Origin: an uncultured Bacteroidota bacterium
GTDB taxonomy: Bacteria > Bacteroidota > Bacteroidia > Chitinophagales > Chitinophagaceae
Assembly: GCA_946480675.1 (NCBI GenBank)
Contig: CAMLKS010000110.1
Coordinates: 1 to 7,587 of the forward strand
Direction: 5' to 3'
DNA length: 7,587 nt
Under the pieces are notes generated by a model. That model made no database searches. It was not told where the DNA came from and saw only the letters and a program-made list of their open reading frames with translations. This document shows, piece after piece, positions 6,367-7,587 of the stretch. The first letter of the stretch is position 1; each line of letters opens with the position of its first letter. The position numbers and the translations under genes are program-made.

Positions 6367-7587
6367 TTGAAGAAAATACTCATTATATCCCCGCATTTTC
6401 CGCCGTCAAACCTCGCTGCGGTACATCGTTCGCGGTTATTTGCGCAGCATTTGCCCGCTTTTGGCTGGGAGCCAATTATTCTTACCGTAGATGAAAAATA
6501 CTACGAAGAAAAGCTGGATGAGCATCTGGTAAAATTATTGCCGCAGCAATTGCGTATAGAAAAAGCGAAAGCCTTTGGTGTTACCAGGCCGCGATTGATA
6601 GGCGATATAGGCTTGCGGGGTTTTACACAGCTCTATAAAAAAGCAAAAAGATTAATAAAAGCAGAAGCTATTGACTTTTTGTACATACCTATTCCATCCT
6701 TTTATGCAGCAATACTAGGCAGGATGCTACATGCATCTACTGGCATCAGGTATGGTATAGATTATATAGACCCATGGGTACATACTTTCCCCGATGGTGC
6801 CAGTATGCGCCATAAAGCAAGTGAAGCGATTGCCAATTTCTTAGAGCCGATAGCTATAAAAAAAGCATCCTTAATAACCGGTGTGGCTGAAGGCTATTAT
6901 AAAGGGGTGGAAGAACGCAACTCTTATCTGAAAGATACTTGCATATTCGGCGCTATGCCTTATGGTGGCGAAAAGCAAGATCATGAAAAGGTGAAGCAGT
7001 TAGCTATCAAACCATATCTCTTTCAGAAAAATGATAAGCTGCAGTTAGTATATGCCGGTGCCATGTTACCTAAAGCATATCAACCACTGGAGCAAATATT
7101 TTCCTCTATACAGAATAACAGGACAGCTTTTGATAATCTGGAGCTGCATTTTATCGGTACAGGAAAAACACCTGACGACCCAAATGGATTTAACATCAAA
7201 CCGCTCGCTGAAAAATATAACTTGTGGCAGAGCGTCGTGTTCGAATATCCACGCCGTATTCCTTATATGGATGTGTTAGTGCATCTGGATGCAGCGGATG
7301 GGGTATTTATACTGGGCAGTACAGAGCCGCATTATACACCATCTAAAGTTTATCAAGGCGTATTATCGGGTAAGCCTATACTGGCGGTACTACATAAAGA
7401 ATCATCAGCACTACAGGTACTGAATAAAACAAATGCCGGAGTGTTCTATTCATTAGACCCTGAACATCTGGATGATCTCGGCGCATCATTTGCGCAGTTG
7501 TATAAAGAGTATGTATCCTTTTCTGAAAGTTTTTCACCGGCGCAGGTAAAGCAGCAGGAACTGGAAGCATACAGTGCTTTTTCTGTT
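6367..7587 (+). CDS. GT-B glycosyltransferase (GT4-like), third of three; TTG start, 3' partial
   Basis: An open frame of 407 codons that reaches the last base of the window with no stop. It begins at TTG (MKKILIISPHFPP), 4 bp after the methyltransferase stop; the nearest upstream in-frame stop is TGA at 6346-6348, no ATG or GTG lies between, and the first in-frame ATG (6724) would remove 119 residues including the first domain's strands. Landmarks: SPHFPPSNLAAVHRSRLF (8-25), the acceptor-side start typical of Bacteroidota GT4 proteins of this kind; YIDPW (133-137), matching the (R/I)DPW element; VYAGAM (228-233); HFIGTG (261-266); and E320 followed by PSKVYQGVLSGKPILA (325-340), the donor-binding motif. 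Relatives are about 410-430 residues, so only a short tail is probably missing. The sugar it transfers is unknown. Confidence 0.85.
   Translation, partial: MKKILIISPHFPPSNLAAVHRSRLFAQHLPAFGWEPIILTVDEKYYEEKLDEHLVKLLPQQLRIEKAKAFGVTRPRLIGDIGLRGFTQLYKKAKRLIKAEAIDFLYIPIPSFYAAILGRMLHASTGIRYGIDYIDPWVHTFPDGASMRHKASEAIANFLEPIAIKKASLITGVAEGYYKGVEERNSYLKDTCIFGAMPYGGEKQDHEKVKQLAIKPYLFQKNDKLQLVYAGAMLPKAYQPLEQIFSSIQNNRTAFDNLELHFIGTGKTPDDPNGFNIKPLAEKYNLWQSVVFEYPRRIPYMDVLVHLDAADGVFILGSTEPHYTPSKVYQGVLSGKPILAVLHKESSALQVLNKTNAGVFYSLDPEHLDDLGASFAQLYKEYVSFSESFSPAQVKQQELEAYSAFSV

Noticed and set aside
7052..7279. Plus-strand open frame of 75 codons near the right edge
   Set aside because: Out of frame within the third glycosyltransferase, whose own frame is open throughout and carries family motifs.

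Overview
This window is a densely packed, one-directional piece of a cell-surface polysaccharide or glycan biosynthesis locus. All eight genes are on the + strand, gaps are 1 to 6 bp, and two junctions overlap (4 bp and 11 bp). I see no convincing Shine-Dalgarno motifs: starts are preceded by A-rich bases such as TAAAA-ATG or TAATAAA-ATG. GC is moderate and ATA is a common isoleucine codon. Together with the protein sequence style this suggests a Bacteroidota organism, perhaps near Chitinophagales. That placement is inference; there is no rRNA or marker gene here.

Left half (2-3327): four genes for making a modified nucleotide sugar. They are an AglZ/HisF2-type acetamidino-modification protein (5' end outside the window), a WbpB/WlbA-type Gfo/Idh/MocA dehydrogenase, a WbpD/WlbB-type left-handed beta-helix N-acetyltransferase, and a WbpE/WlbC-type PLP aminotransferase. 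By analogy with the Pseudomonas aeruginosa O5 pathway, the last three turn UDP-GlcNAcA into UDP-2,3-diacetamido-2,3-dideoxy-glucuronic acid: 3-oxidation, 3-transamination, then 3-N-acetylation. The HisF-like protein would work with a HisH-like glutaminase and a WbpG-like amidotransferase to turn an acetamido group into an acetamidino group. Those two partners, the UDP-GlcNAc 6-dehydrogenase (WbpA) and any 2-epimerase (WbpI) are not in the window. HisH and WbpG are most likely just upstream.

Right half (3334-7587): three divergent GT-B glycosyltransferases (GT4-like) with a class I SAM-dependent methyltransferase between the second and third. These probably assemble and decorate the repeat unit that contains the uronic acid. 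The last glycosyltransferase starts at a TTG codon and runs open to the window edge (407 codons, no stop), so an ORF search that needs ATG/GTG and a stop would miss it.

There is no intergenic stretch longer than 6 bp, so no room for a separate promoter or terminator; the eight genes look like one transcript whose promoter and end lie outside. I found no tRNA, rRNA, mobile element or CRISPR. The locus is a recognisable type of sugar pathway. The points most worth following are the altered catalytic positions in the HisF-like and dehydrogenase proteins, the unusual acetyltransferase loop, and the unknown final glycan.
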